NCBI GenBank assembly: GCA_037969585.1
Contig: JBBKXR010000366.1
Coordinates: 1-11,601 of the forward strand
DNA: 11,601 nucleotides
Source: JBBKXR01 sp037969585
GTDB taxonomy: Bacteria; Verrucomicrobiota; Verrucomicrobiia; Verrucomicrobiales; DEV007
Direction: 5' to 3'
Shown here: piece after piece, positions 1 through 7,552 of the stretch
Numbering within the stretch: position 1 is the stretch's first letter
Layout: every line of letters begins with the position of its first letter
The notes under the pieces: model-generated
Told to the model about the DNA's origin: nothing
Databases searched by the model: none
What the model saw: the letters and a program-made list of their open reading frames with translations, nothing else
Program-made: the position numbers and the translations under genes

Positions 1-1
1 C

Positions 2-622
2 ATACTCATCGTCGCCGGTGGCGCACTTGCTTATTTTGGCTTCCAGGAATTTAAGGTCTCAAAGGGAACCACGGCTGACCCGGTCAATGTCGAGTTGGCG
101 GAGATCGAAGCCGGCAGCGCCGATACCTCAAACGCGCACATGGTCATCGGCAAGCACTACCCCGCGTTCTTCGAACTGATCTATTGGGGCGAAGAAGGCA
201 CCGACAAGATCGACTACGTTTATTATCCGATCCTTTCCGAGACGCATCCCTTCGTCATCGAAATCAACAAACTCTTCGAGAAATACCCGGAAGAAATTCC
301 CGAAGACGAAATCCCGGAGGTGGGCGATTTTTCCGTTCTGGTTAAATCAAAGCGCTACAAAAACATCAACGAAATCCCCGACGGCTTTGAACCCGTGGAA
401 TTGGTCCAGGGGCTCGCCATCAACACCATTTCCTCGCTCAAGAAGGACGAGGAGGAATTGATGCGCCAAAGCTTTCCCAAATTCGACCCAGCTACCGTCC
501 TCGTTCTCGAAGAAAATCGCGAACCCGCAGGCGCCGGAAAAAAATTCGGCATGATGGGCGGCGGCGTTCTACTCGCCCTCGTTGGTTTGTTCATGCTTTT
601 AGCAGGCCGCAAAAACAACTGA
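2..622 (+). CDS. Two-pass membrane protein of unknown function, 5' end missing
   Basis: The reading frame is open from the left edge, so the true start lies outside the window; 206 residues are visible. A hydrophobic stretch at visible residues 1-17 (starting ILIVAGGALAYFGF) looks like the end of a first membrane helix. A hydrophilic, Glu- and Asp-rich domain of about 150 residues follows, and then a second helix near the C-terminus (GGGVLLALVGLFMLLAG) capped by the basic tail RKNN. By the positive-inside rule both ends should be cytoplasmic with the middle domain outside. I do not recognise the family. A TTG at 95 could be taken as a start, but it would discard an open frame that encodes a plausible membrane helix, so I reject it. 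The gene ends 19 bp from the stop of the convergent isomerase-like gene, and no hairpin terminator is visible in that gap. Confidence 0.8.
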   Translation: MLIVAGGALAYFGFQEFKVSKGTTADPVNVELAEIEAGSADTSNAHMVIGKHYPAFFELIYWGEEGTDKIDYVYYPILSETHPFVIEINKLFEKYPEEIPEDEIPEVGDFSVLVKSKRYKNINEIPDGFEPVELVQGLAINTISSLKKDEEELMRQSFPKFDPATVLVLEENREPAGAGKKFGMMGGGVLLALVGLFMLLAGRKNN

Positions 623-641
623 ATCTGCAACGCTCGAACTC

Positions 642-1589
642 CTACCGCCTCCACCCCCGGGAGCGCGACGGATCGGCCTCGATCATCCACGCGCGCAGCT
701 GGTCGCGCAAAAGCAGCAGGTCGTGCACCAACGTACTGGTATCGTCGTGCCAGTGCTCAAGAAGCCATGGACCACGGTAGCCTTGCTCCTGTCCGATATC
801 AAAACAGCGTCGCAAGTCGTACTTGGCATGTTGCCCGTCCGCATCCAATTCAAAGGCTTTGAAGTCACAGGTCACCGCCTGCGGAAATGACTGAGCCAAG
901 CCCGAATCGCGCACTCCATCGTCCCAGTTGCCGGTGTCAGGCCCGGCAAAGGCGTTGTCACCGATCGCCGTAAGCCCGAGCGCAATCGAATCCGCGCGCG
1001 CGCGCATCCAACCGCCATTCTCAACCACCAGACCGACCGATTTTTCGGCGGCGTGTTCTGCCAGTTGCCGATGCGCCGACAAATCGCCGATCAGCGTTTC
1101 CGGCTCCGGCAAATTAAAGCGAACCCACTTCGCCCCGAGCTGCTCAGCGACATCGACCATCCGCGTTGCCTCACCCATCGCGTGCGTGGCGAGCTCGGGC
1201 TTCTTGTCGTAGAGATCGCCGATCGAATGATTAACCTTGAGATTGGTGAACACACAGCCGCTGGCCGATGCCACATCGCGACAGGCTTTGACATAGGTCT
1301 CCCGGAACGACGTTAACCAAAGCGAATTGACGTCAATCAAGCGCATACCCAGCTCGCTGTTCAAGTACGCCGGCAGATTTTCCAAGTTCAACTCGCCTCG
1401 CTCACGCTGAGTATCGAAGCCGCCAGTGGTGATGCCGATTTCGTCCTCGAACACCGACTTGCTCTTGCCTAAGCGCGATATCGGATCCGCCGGCCCGGAG
1501 TCCGAAGTTTCGCAGGAGCAAATCGCACCGACTCCTGCCAGCCCGGCGGCGCCACCGATCGAACGCCGGATCACTTCACGGCGCTTCAT
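642..1589 (-). CDS. Tat-exported sugar isomerase/epimerase-like TIM-barrel protein
   Basis: A 315-residue protein of the xylose isomerase-like TIM-barrel superfamily (AP endonuclease 2 type). Residues 1-26 form a twin-arginine signal (RR at 8-9, then a Gly/Ala-rich hydrophobic core). Cys26 after Ile-Cys-Ser could be a lipidation site, so it may be a Tat lipoprotein. Candidate metal and active-site residues typical of the fold are visible: Glu190 in VVENGG, Asp218 in PDTGNW, Asp242/Lys244 in CDFK and Glu278 in LLEHW. Members isomerise or epimerise sugars and related polyols; the substrate cannot be told from sequence. Its ATG starts one base after the stop of the DUF1501 gene, so the two are surely co-transcribed and probably translationally coupled; no Shine-Dalgarno sequence is visible. 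Export is notable because many relatives are cytoplasmic. The C-terminus is basic (RSRGWRR). Confidence 0.85.
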   Translation of the reverse strand: MKRREVIRRSIGGAAGLAGVGAICSCETSDSGPADPISRLGKSKSVFEDEIGITTGGFDTQRERGELNLENLPAYLNSELGMRLIDVNSLWLTSFRETYVKACRDVASASGCVFTNLKVNHSIGDLYDKKPELATHAMGEATRMVDVAEQLGAKWVRFNLPEPETLIGDLSAHRQLAEHAAEKSVGLVVENGGWMRARADSIALGLTAIGDNAFAGPDTGNWDDGVRDSGLAQSFPQAVTCDFKAFELDADGQHAKYDLRRCFDIGQEQGYRGPWLLEHWHDDTSTLVHDLLLLRDQLRAWMIEADPSRSRGWRR

Positions 1590-1590
1590 G

Positions 1591-3033
1591 TCAGGAAATA
1601 ATATCGTTCACGACCTTGCCGTGAACGTCGGTCAGGCGGTAGTAACGCCCCTGAAATCGGTGGGTGAGTTTTTTGTGATCGATCCCTAACTGATGCAGAA
1701 TCGTGGCGTGCAGGTCGTGCACACTGACCGGATTCTCGATGATGTTGTAGCTGTAGTCATCGGTCGCTCCGAAAACTTGACCGGCTTTGATTCCGCCTCC
1801 CGCCATCCACATGCTGAAGCAGCGTGGGTGATGATCGCGACCGTAATTGGTTTCCGACAACTCACCCTGACAATAAACCGTGCGACCAAATTCGCCACCC
1901 CAGATAACCAGTGTTTCGTCAAGAAGGCCTCGCTCCTTGAGATCCAGAAGCAAGCCCGCACAGGCCTGATCCGTTTCCTTGCAACGCGCACGCAGTTGCG
2001 AGGGTAGCCCGCCGTGTCCATCCCAACCGCGATGGAACAGTTGCACAAAGCGCACCCCACGTTCACTCAGACGCCGTGCCTGTAGAGCATTAAACGCGAA
2101 GGTTCCCGGCTTGCGCGCGTCTTCTCCGTAACGCTCAAATGTGCTCTCTGGCTCCTGCGAAATATCGGTCAACTCCGGCACCGATGTTTGCATCCGGTAT
2201 GCCATTTCGTACTGGGCGATGCGTGCGACGATCTCCGGGTCGCCGACTTCGGCGTGACGCAGGCGATTCATTTCCGCCAAGTCGTCGAGAGTGCGCCGTC
2301 GCAACGAAGCACTCATTCCGTCAGGATTGTTCAGATACAACACCGGATCTTTGCCCGAACGAAACCGCACTCCCTGATACTGCGACGGTAAAAATCCTGA
2401 GCCCCACAACCGATCATACAGCGGCTGTCCACCACGGTTCGAAGTCATCGCGACGAAGGCCGGCAAATTTTCATTTTCGCTGCCTAATCCATAGTTCAGC
2501 CAGGCGCCGATGCTCGGTCGTCCGGCGATCTGAAAGCCGGTCTGGAAAAAAGTAATCGCCGGGTCGTGATTGATCGCTTCGGTATGCATCGAGCGAACGA
2601 TACACAGGTCGTCGACGACCGTTTTCAAATGCGGCATGACTTCGGTGTTCAGCCACGCACCGCTCTGTCCACAGCGCTCAAAATTGAACACCGATCGTGC
2701 CGCCGGAAACGAACTCTGCCCCGCGGACATGCCATTCAGCCGCTGACCATTGAACACCGAATCCGGCACTTCCTGCTTGTGCACCTTGTCGAGGTGCGGC
2801 TTGTAATCAAACAGGTCGATCTGCGACGGCCCACCCGACTGAAACAAATAGATGACCCTTTTCGCCTTGGCAGCGAAGTTCGGGAAATCCGTGCCGGCAT
2901 CCGTCACCGCGTCAGCCGCCGCACTTTCGCGCCCAAGCATCGACGCCAGCGCCATACCACCCAGCGTACGCGTGCCGCTGGCAAAAAACTGCCGCCGGCT
3001 CCGGCTGAGATCGGATTCCAAAATCGGATTCAT
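1591..3033 (-). CDS. Tat-exported DUF1501 family protein
   Basis: A 480-residue DUF1501 protein, a family within the alkaline phosphatase/sulfatase fold that is abundant in Planctomycetes and Verrucomicrobia; its activity is not established. A twin-arginine signal is at residues 12-18 (SRRQFFA) followed by a hydrophobic core to about 33. Conserved-looking motifs are QSGGPSQIDLFDYKP (65-79, likely metal-binding Asp), H150 to D157, GWDGHGG (336-342), WGGEFGRT (378-385), RDHHP (399-403) and HDLHATILHQLG (439-450), so the domain is full length. I chose the ATG at 3033. A TTG at 3042 would add three residues, but the ATG gives the usual N-terminus for the family. GCGAGGA sits directly against the ATG, too close for a normal ribosome binding site. 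Many DUF1501 genes sit next to a DUF1549/DUF1553 cytochrome-type gene; here the partner is instead the TIM-barrel gene one base downstream. Confidence 0.93.
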   Translation of the reverse strand: MNPILESDLSRSRRQFFASGTRTLGGMALASMLGRESAAADAVTDAGTDFPNFAAKAKRVIYLFQSGGPSQIDLFDYKPHLDKVHKQEVPDSVFNGQRLNGMSAGQSSFPAARSVFNFERCGQSGAWLNTEVMPHLKTVVDDLCIVRSMHTEAINHDPAITFFQTGFQIAGRPSIGAWLNYGLGSENENLPAFVAMTSNRGGQPLYDRLWGSGFLPSQYQGVRFRSGKDPVLYLNNPDGMSASLRRRTLDDLAEMNRLRHAEVGDPEIVARIAQYEMAYRMQTSVPELTDISQEPESTFERYGEDARKPGTFAFNALQARRLSERGVRFVQLFHRGWDGHGGLPSQLRARCKETDQACAGLLLDLKERGLLDETLVIWGGEFGRTVYCQGELSETNYGRDHHPRCFSMWMAGGGIKAGQVFGATDDYSYNIIENPVSVHDLHATILHQLGIDHKKLTHRFQGRYYRLTDVHGKVVNDIIS

Positions 3034-3129
3034 TCCTCGCAAAGACTAGCGGAGACCACACCGCAAGTAAACCTCCCGGTGCGCGCAAACGGCGCAGCAA
3101 ACATCAAGTGACAAATCTCCACAAAAACA

Positions 3130-3228
3130 GTGCCGGAGGCACGCAAGATGGTAGCGCGGTGTGAAGGGCGCTCCGCGACCAAGCGCCGGGACTAATTCGA
3201 GATTTTGTCACCGAGCCCCGGCAGGGGC
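3130..3228. repeat. REP-like cluster of GC-rich hairpins
   Basis: Several short inverted repeats are packed into about 100 bp. They are GTGCC-GGA-GGCAC at 3130-3142; CGCGG (3155-3159) with CCGCG (3173-3177), overlapping the alternative GGCGCT (3167-3172) with AGCGCC (3182-3187); and GCCCC-GGCA-GGGGC at 3215-3228. The layout of separate imperfect hairpins in a non-coding gap is like a repetitive extragenic palindrome element. From memory, strings like this one (GGCACGCAAGATGGTAG) recur between genes in Verrucomicrobiota, but only one copy is in this window, so dispersal is not proven. Confidence 0.5.
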
Positions 3229-3308
3229 GGTAGAACTGGTACTCAAGATTGCCGCACTATACGAGAAACGCCATCGCCCCATACTATCGGATCGATTTTT
3301 ACGGCAAC

Positions 3309-3327
3309 GTTAAGGACGATCCTTAAC
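3309..3327. repeat. Perfect 8-bp inverted repeat
   Basis: GTTAAGGA (3309-3316), loop CGA, TCCTTAAC (3320-3327). No T-run follows on either strand, so it is not a standard intrinsic terminator. It could be a protein-binding site or an RNA hairpin in the transcript leading to DUF1501; neither can be decided here. Confidence 0.45.
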
Positions 3328-3489
3328 CAAAATCGCGCTCCAACTGCCATTCCTTTCATACCTTAGTACAAATGGCATCCGAGGCCCAGCAGGACGCCAA
3401 TCCACAAGCGGAATCACTTGTCTACGAACAGCCCCATCCGCTGAATCACGCCAGAAAACGATCGCTTCGTCTGGAAAAGGCATCCACAC

Positions 3490-3526
3490 AAAAAAAGCGC
3501 CGGACGATAAACGCCCGACGCCTTTT
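3490..3526 (-). terminator. Rho-independent terminator of the beta-barrel gene
   Basis: Read on the minus strand, a stem of about 15 pairs (arm AAAAGGCGTCGGGCG, loop TTTAT, arm CGTCCGGCGC) runs straight into seven T residues, with three wobble pairs. It begins about 30 bp after the stop codon at 3558-3560, where a terminator for that gene is expected. The A-run opposite the T-run does not give an equally good T tail on the plus strand, where only four T residues follow. Confidence 0.85.
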
Positions 3527-3557
3527 CAAAAAGAACGGTAGTTAGTTCCGTCTCAGC

Positions 3558-4352
3558 TTAGAAGCTCATCTGCGAACCGATACCGAAGTAAAACGCATCT
3601 TCGGCAAAAGCACCGGCTTGAATGCCGGCAACGCTGATGTTGATGCCGCCGAGGCGCCATTGCACACCGTAAGCGTAAGGAGTTTCAGCGGCGTTGTCGT
3701 CAGTGCTGACTTCACCGACGAGATAGAGACGCAGCGGAAGTTGAACTTCGAGGCCACCGTAGGCACGGAACGTTTCGTCGTTTTCCGGGGTGTCCCAGGT
3801 TTCGCGGACACCACCGTGGATGCCGAGCGATTTCACCGGGCCGCTTTCATCACCGATCGGGATGCGTTTGTAAGCAGCGAGGAAGATCGTCTGTTGGTCG
3901 AGAGCGTCATCGCCGAATTTTCCGTAGTAACCAACGCTGACTTCCGGCAGGAAGGCTTCGTCCTGCACGAGGCGGAGGCGAGCCATCGGACCGACTGCGG
4001 ATGGGTCATCACCGCCATCAAAGTTGATGTAGTTGGCGACTGCTCCGACTTCGAGGAAATCGGTCACGCCATAAGCAAGCAAAGCGCCGTGGCCCATGAC
4101 TTCAGAAAAGTCGTTGGTCGGCAGAAGGAAGCAATACTGCAAAGTGGCAGCATGTGCGGGCATCGTGCCGGAAGTCGGGTTGATGAACATCCCGCTCGGT
4201 CCTTCGAGGGTGATCAGACCGCGACCGCCTTCATAGGCACCGTAGTCTTGAGTCGGACCAGCCGGGGCGATCGGAGCACCGCCCTCAGCAAAAACTGGTG
4301 CAGCTGCCAGCGAGGCGCAGGCGGCGATGAAAAAAGGCAGTTTGAATTTCAT
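3558..4352 (-). CDS. Secreted protein, probable outer-membrane beta-barrel
   Basis: A 264-residue protein with a classical Sec signal peptide (MKFKLPFFIAACASLAAAPVFA, cleavage after Ala22). The mature part is rich in Gly, aromatic residues and alternating hydrophobic stretches. Examples are LLAYGVTDFLEVGAVANYINF (91-111), SVGYYGKFG (139-147), YGGLEVQLPLRLYLVGEVS (198-216) and a last strand that ends in Phe264 (FYFGIGSQMSF). Strand-like alternation and a terminal Phe are hallmarks of outer-membrane barrels recognised by BamA. Near the mature N-terminus is EGPSGMFINPTSGTMPAHAATLQYCF, which resembles the opening strand of YjbH-like exported barrels, but that link is tentative. The gene stands alone, with its own likely promoter (4431-4459) and a strong terminator. 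No Shine-Dalgarno sequence precedes the ATG. Substrate or partner is unknown. Confidence 0.75.
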   Translation of the reverse strand: MKFKLPFFIAACASLAAAPVFAEGGAPIAPAGPTQDYGAYEGGRGLITLEGPSGMFINPTSGTMPAHAATLQYCFLLPTNDFSEVMGHGALLAYGVTDFLEVGAVANYINFDGGDDPSAVGPMARLRLVQDEAFLPEVSVGYYGKFGDDALDQQTIFLAAYKRIPIGDESGPVKSLGIHGGVRETWDTPENDETFRAYGGLEVQLPLRLYLVGEVSTDDNAAETPYAYGVQWRLGGINISVAGIQAGAFAEDAFYFGIGSQMSF

Positions 4353-4430
4353 GGTGTTGTTGGTTGAAGCGTTAGGCGCGCTGCATTTCGATGAGTCAAA
4401 ATCCTGTAAAACACGGTCAGCGCAAACACC

Positions 4431-4459
4431 TTGCTAAAGCTGCCTCGCTATGCGGTCAA
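4431..4459 (-). promoter_or_regulatory. Candidate sigma70-type promoter of the beta-barrel gene
   Basis: On the minus strand, TTGACC (4459-4454), a 17-bp spacer and TAGCAA (4436-4431). The -35 box is close to consensus and the -10 box is poor. It would give a leader of roughly 70 nt before the ATG at 4352. Confidence 0.3.
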
Positions 4460-4505
4460 GATGAAAATGTCAGCTCACGCCGCGCAATGATGGGCATTGG
4501 CTGCC

Positions 4506-4522
4506 AAAACACCTCCCCGGTG
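4506..4522 (-). terminator. Weak possible terminator after the TIR gene
   Basis: On the minus strand, CACC-GGGGA-GGTG followed by TTTT, about 25 bp downstream of the TIR gene's stop codon. The stem is only four pairs, so this is a marginal call and read-through into the beta-barrel gene is possible. Confidence 0.25.
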
Positions 4523-4546
4523 AGCACCTAAAGAAAACCTTCAGAA

Positions 4547-7525
4547 CTAATTTCCGTCGAATTTTACCCCGTTCATCGTGCACCACTGAATCGCCGTGGG
4601 ATAACCCGAACGAGCAGCTTTGACGAGTAATTCCGTACCCTTACCCTCGTCGCGTTCAATGCCGGCCTGTTTGCGAATTTCAGCAAACCTCTGCTCCTCG
4701 CTCCAGAGAATATAACCGACCAGGAACTGGGCAAGGCTGTCTTTCTCGACCTGTTTTTGCAGTAATTTAAACCCGCCCTTCGCATCTTGATCGCCGCCGA
4801 CGCCGTCGATCATCATTTTGCCGAGAGCGCTGCCATATTTGCTGACCTTTCCAGCAGCGACTTTGGCGTCGTAGTGTTTCCGGGCGGCGGTATAGAGCCG
4901 ACTCTGCTCATCCCCCGGCGGTGTCAACAGGGCTAGATTGAACAATGCCTGCGGAACCTCAGCCGCCTCCTCGTCGGTAAATTCCATCCAGATCCGCCGC
5001 GCTTCATCAACATCGCGATTTACACCACGGCCGTCACGGTAGCATTCGCCGACCGCGTAGCGTGCCCGCACATAGCCTTGCTTCGCAGACCTCCGAAAAT
5101 ACTCGAACGCCTTGACGGGGTCTATTTCTATCCCGTCTCCTCCAGACAACAGATCGCCCATGATGTATTGCGCCGCCGACACTCCCGCGTCAGCTGCCCG
5201 ACGGGTTTCCGGGACTTCCTTGATCATTTCGCCACCGTCCGTCGGGTCGTCCATTTCACGCAGAGTTTCCTCAAACACTTCCTGCAGTTGCGCTCTATAA
5301 AATTCCGCCTGGTCGCCCAGATCATAGCGCTCGAGCATTTCCAGGCAAAAGTTCACCCGCTTGTTCAAGGCGGTGTCGGCGATCTGGTCATCAAAAAGCT
5401 TGCGATACAACGGTGCGGCATCGCCGGGATCTCGGCTGTGGGTGACGTCGGCAAGGATCTTCAGCGCGCCGGGCAAATCCTGCGCATAGGCCAGCTCATA
5501 AGCCGACTCCCACTCCGTTGACGTAACATCTTCGTTACCAGAACGAGCCGCCGCAACCGCTTCGGTCAGCACGTCGGTGACCAGCGGATCGATCTTCTCC
5601 TGGCCGCGCATCGCTACCTCGTAGTCTTTCAGAAACGACGCCGCTCCGGGTAAATCCGCACGCCCCCAGGCGATCGCTGCAAGCGTAGCCGTGACCGCAG
5701 TATTGCCGGTGCCGGCCGCCATTTTTAATGCCGGCTGCCAGTGCTCCGCCAACACTTCCCTGCTGCCGAGCCGCCCGCTGACCGCTTGTTCCGCGACTTC
5801 ATCGAGCAATCTACGCAGGCGCCCCACCATGCCGGTCGCGCCACTGCCGGACCTTTCCAATTGGACCATCACCTTGCCGCCATAAGTCTCGTGAATTCCG
5901 GCGAGCACTTGCGCCGCCTCGACGCCCTGCCGTTTCTGCCATTCCGATTGGGCTTCGACAATTCGCCAGCCGAGATCGAACCGCTCGCGTTGAGGCGATA
6001 ACTCGTCGAGCTGAAGGCGCTCAGTGAAATCAATCAGAGGACGCCAAGCGTCGATCTGAGAAAACTGCGTCACGTCATCTTCGCCACCATCCGCAGCAGC
6101 TGCGGCTGCCACCACCAGTTCACGCAGCAACGCGACACCCTTTTCCCCAAGTGTCTGCAGCGGCACCTCAGCCGCCGGTAATCCAATCACTGGCTCCCAG
6201 CGCTGGATCGCACCGGCAAGATTGTCGCCTTCCCACAGTTTGCGCGACGCCACCACCGTGTCATCGATCATTTTTCGGGTCGGATCGACCATTTCCTTAG
6301 GAGGCGTCGGCACTGGATCTTTCACTTTTGGCGGCACCGGCTCTGGCTTGGATGTGGCCGGATCCGCAACGGCAGGCTTAGTATCGTCGACCATTGCCAC
6401 TTTATTGTCCCCGACCGGAGCATCCTCCGGCTTCGCGACAGGCTCAGCAATGGTCACCGAATCTACCGGCGGCGTGACCGCTACCGATTTTTCATCAACC
6501 TCGGGCACTAGCGGCGTTTCCTTTTCGCCAACGAATTTCTCTTTCGGCGGATCGCCACCGGCAGTTCCAGTGTCGCCACTGTCACCATCGTCGTCAGGAC
6601 CAAGCAGACTCCACCCCACCAGACCGAGCACCACCACTGCGAGAGCGCCGCCTCCGATCATGATACCCTTTTTCGGAACTCCGAAAGCCTTGTTTCCGCT
6701 CCCATTCCAAGTTGCCGTGCTGTCAGCCGCTGAGCCGGATCTCAATCCGCCTCCCATATCGGCAATCACTTCGGCTCCCGCCACCGCAAACGGCGACTGC
6801 TGTCCGGTCGGTGACGAGGCGACAGGCGCCTCCGCAGGAGTTCCTACCGCCGCAGGTTCCGGATCCGGACGCCGCACGACACGTTCCGTCGGCAAGTCAT
6901 CGCAGAGGAAATCAGAATCAAAATCCCCGTCATCCCCGTCATCCCTGTCATCCCTGTCATCCCTGTCATCATGCCCGTCATCATCCCCGTCATCGTCATC
7001 GTCGGCCTCAGGCACTCCCAGTTTCTGCACAAATTCCTCCGGCACGACACTTACCAACTTTTCAACCACCTCCGGCGAAGCCGTTTCGAGAATGTCTTCG
7101 ATCGGCGACGGATCAATGAGATCGCGCCCGACCACCCCGGCCAACGCTTGCGCAGTTTTTTCGTGAGCGCCCTCGCGGGCTTTTCCAAACGCATCGATCC
7201 AATGCAGCGTCGCCAGATAGTAGTCCATCGACCCCGACGGCAAAACGTCTGCAATTCTCACCGGCACAATCGTCTTGGAAGCATGCAGCGCTCTTTCCAC
7301 CTCTCTCTGGACGTGCTCCGAGTTGTTGGAATTTTCCGAGAAGACCAGCAAAAACACCTTCGCTTCGGAAAGCGCTTTAAGAATAACTTCCGCATACTTC
7401 GCCCCTCCAGCCACGTCGCGGGGAGCGATCCAGCATTTCAAGCCCCGTGCTTCGAGATTATTGACCAACTCCATGGTCACCTCACGGTCCGGCGTCGCGT
7501 AACTAACGAAGGCATCAACACTCAT
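4547..7525 (-). CDS. TIR domain, single membrane helix and Sel1-repeat protein
   Basis: A 992-residue protein. Residues 1-95 are a bacterial TIR domain: DAFVSYATPDRE (4-15), CWIAPRDVAGG (31-41), the segment around Glu46 where the catalytic Glu of NAD-cleaving TIRs lies, LLVFSENSNNSEHVQREVERAL (59-80) and TIVPVRI (85-91). The TIR region ends near 135. An acidic linker follows, with an Asp-rich repeat tract at 174-202. A membrane helix spans about 287-309 (IMIGGGALAVVVLGLVGWSLL) with Lys-Lys before it and Asp-rich sequence after, so the TIR end is probably cytoplasmic. Then come a Pro/Lys/Val linker (312-415), a helical region (420-760) and Sel1-like repeats (about 774-990, e.g. AFEYFRRSAKQGYVRARYAVGECYRDGRGV). 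I chose the ATG at 7525; a TTG at 7531 adds two residues. TIR domains either hydrolyse NAD+ or bind other TIRs; which applies here is unknown. No obvious partner gene is adjacent. Confidence 0.92.
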   Translation of the reverse strand: MSVDAFVSYATPDREVTMELVNNLEARGLKCWIAPRDVAGGAKYAEVILKALSEAKVFLLVFSENSNNSEHVQREVERALHASKTIVPVRIADVLPSGSMDYYLATLHWIDAFGKAREGAHEKTAQALAGVVGRDLIDPSPIEDILETASPEVVEKLVSVVPEEFVQKLGVPEADDDDDGDDDGHDDRDDRDDRDDGDDGDFDSDFLCDDLPTERVVRRPDPEPAAVGTPAEAPVASSPTGQQSPFAVAGAEVIADMGGGLRSGSAADSTATWNGSGNKAFGVPKKGIMIGGGALAVVVLGLVGWSLLGPDDDGDSGDTGTAGGDPPKEKFVGEKETPLVPEVDEKSVAVTPPVDSVTIAEPVAKPEDAPVGDNKVAMVDDTKPAVADPATSKPEPVPPKVKDPVPTPPKEMVDPTRKMIDDTVVASRKLWEGDNLAGAIQRWEPVIGLPAAEVPLQTLGEKGVALLRELVVAAAAAADGGEDDVTQFSQIDAWRPLIDFTERLQLDELSPQRERFDLGWRIVEAQSEWQKRQGVEAAQVLAGIHETYGGKVMVQLERSGSGATGMVGRLRRLLDEVAEQAVSGRLGSREVLAEHWQPALKMAAGTGNTAVTATLAAIAWGRADLPGAASFLKDYEVAMRGQEKIDPLVTDVLTEAVAAARSGNEDVTSTEWESAYELAYAQDLPGALKILADVTHSRDPGDAAPLYRKLFDDQIADTALNKRVNFCLEMLERYDLGDQAEFYRAQLQEVFEETLREMDDPTDGGEMIKEVPETRRAADAGVSAAQYIMGDLLSGGDGIEIDPVKAFEYFRRSAKQGYVRARYAVGECYRDGRGVNRDVDEARRIWMEFTDEEAAEVPQALFNLALLTPPGDEQSRLYTAARKHYDAKVAAGKVSKYGSALGKMMIDGVGGDQDAKGGFKLLQKQVEKDSLAQFLVGYILWSEEQRFAEIRKQAGIERDEGKGTELLVKAARSGYPTAIQWCTMNGVKFDGN
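6923..7003. repeat. 9-bp tandem repeat coding an Asp-rich tract
   Basis: On the plus strand, units of ATCCC(C/T)GTC follow each other: two ATCCCCGTC (6923-6940), three identical ATCCCTGTC (6941-6967), then units broken by ATC triplets to 7003. Read on the minus strand inside the TIR gene they encode repeated Asp-Asp-Gly and Asp-Asp-Arg. The length is a multiple of three throughout, so gain or loss of units keeps the frame. Confidence 0.85.
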
Positions 7526-7552
7526 GACCAAAAATTCGGATCCGGAACTACA

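Larger units (their letters stand above)
3034..3557. other. Intergenic region with structured repeats, no convincing gene
   Basis: This gap between DUF1501 and the beta-barrel gene holds, from left to right, the upstream region of DUF1501 with no recognisable promoter, a cluster of GC-rich hairpins (3130-3228), a perfect inverted repeat (3309-3327) and the terminator of the upstream gene (3490-3526), each listed separately. A 57-codon ORF at 3372-3545 (+) is discussed under rejected items. I see no tRNA or known riboswitch. Confidence 0.6.

Noticed and set aside
3372..3545. A 57-codon ORF on the plus strand (MASEAQQDANPQ...), with a PLN...LRLE string faintly like the N-terminus of the division protein ZapD
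   Set aside because: It has no ribosome binding site, a very basic C-terminus produced by reading through the terminator hairpin at 3490-3526, and the ZapD-like match is a handful of residues with an insertion. Chance is the simpler explanation; conservation of the frame in relatives would reopen it.
3618..4367. A 249-codon ORF antisense to the beta-barrel gene
   Set aside because: The minus-strand frame has a signal peptide, terminator and barrel-like sequence; the antisense frame shows no motif.
6923..7003. The tandem 9-bp repeats as a CRISPR-like or origin iteron array
   Set aside because: There are no spacers, the units are directly adjacent, in frame and inside a solid coding region, and no replication gene is nearby.
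6222..7166. A 314-codon Ser/Pro/Thr-rich ORF on the plus strand, antisense to the TIR gene
   Set aside because: Its composition is what the Asp/Pro/Gly-rich stretch of the TIR gene gives when read on the opposite strand in register. It has no domain, and the TIR frame has clear homology-type motifs along the same DNA.
4547..7525. The TIR gene as part of a multi-gene anti-phage island (Thoeris, CBASS, TIR-STING)
   Set aside because: No SIR2-like, cyclase, STING, helicase or nuclease gene is in the window and no mobile-element genes surround it; only a stand-alone role can be proposed.
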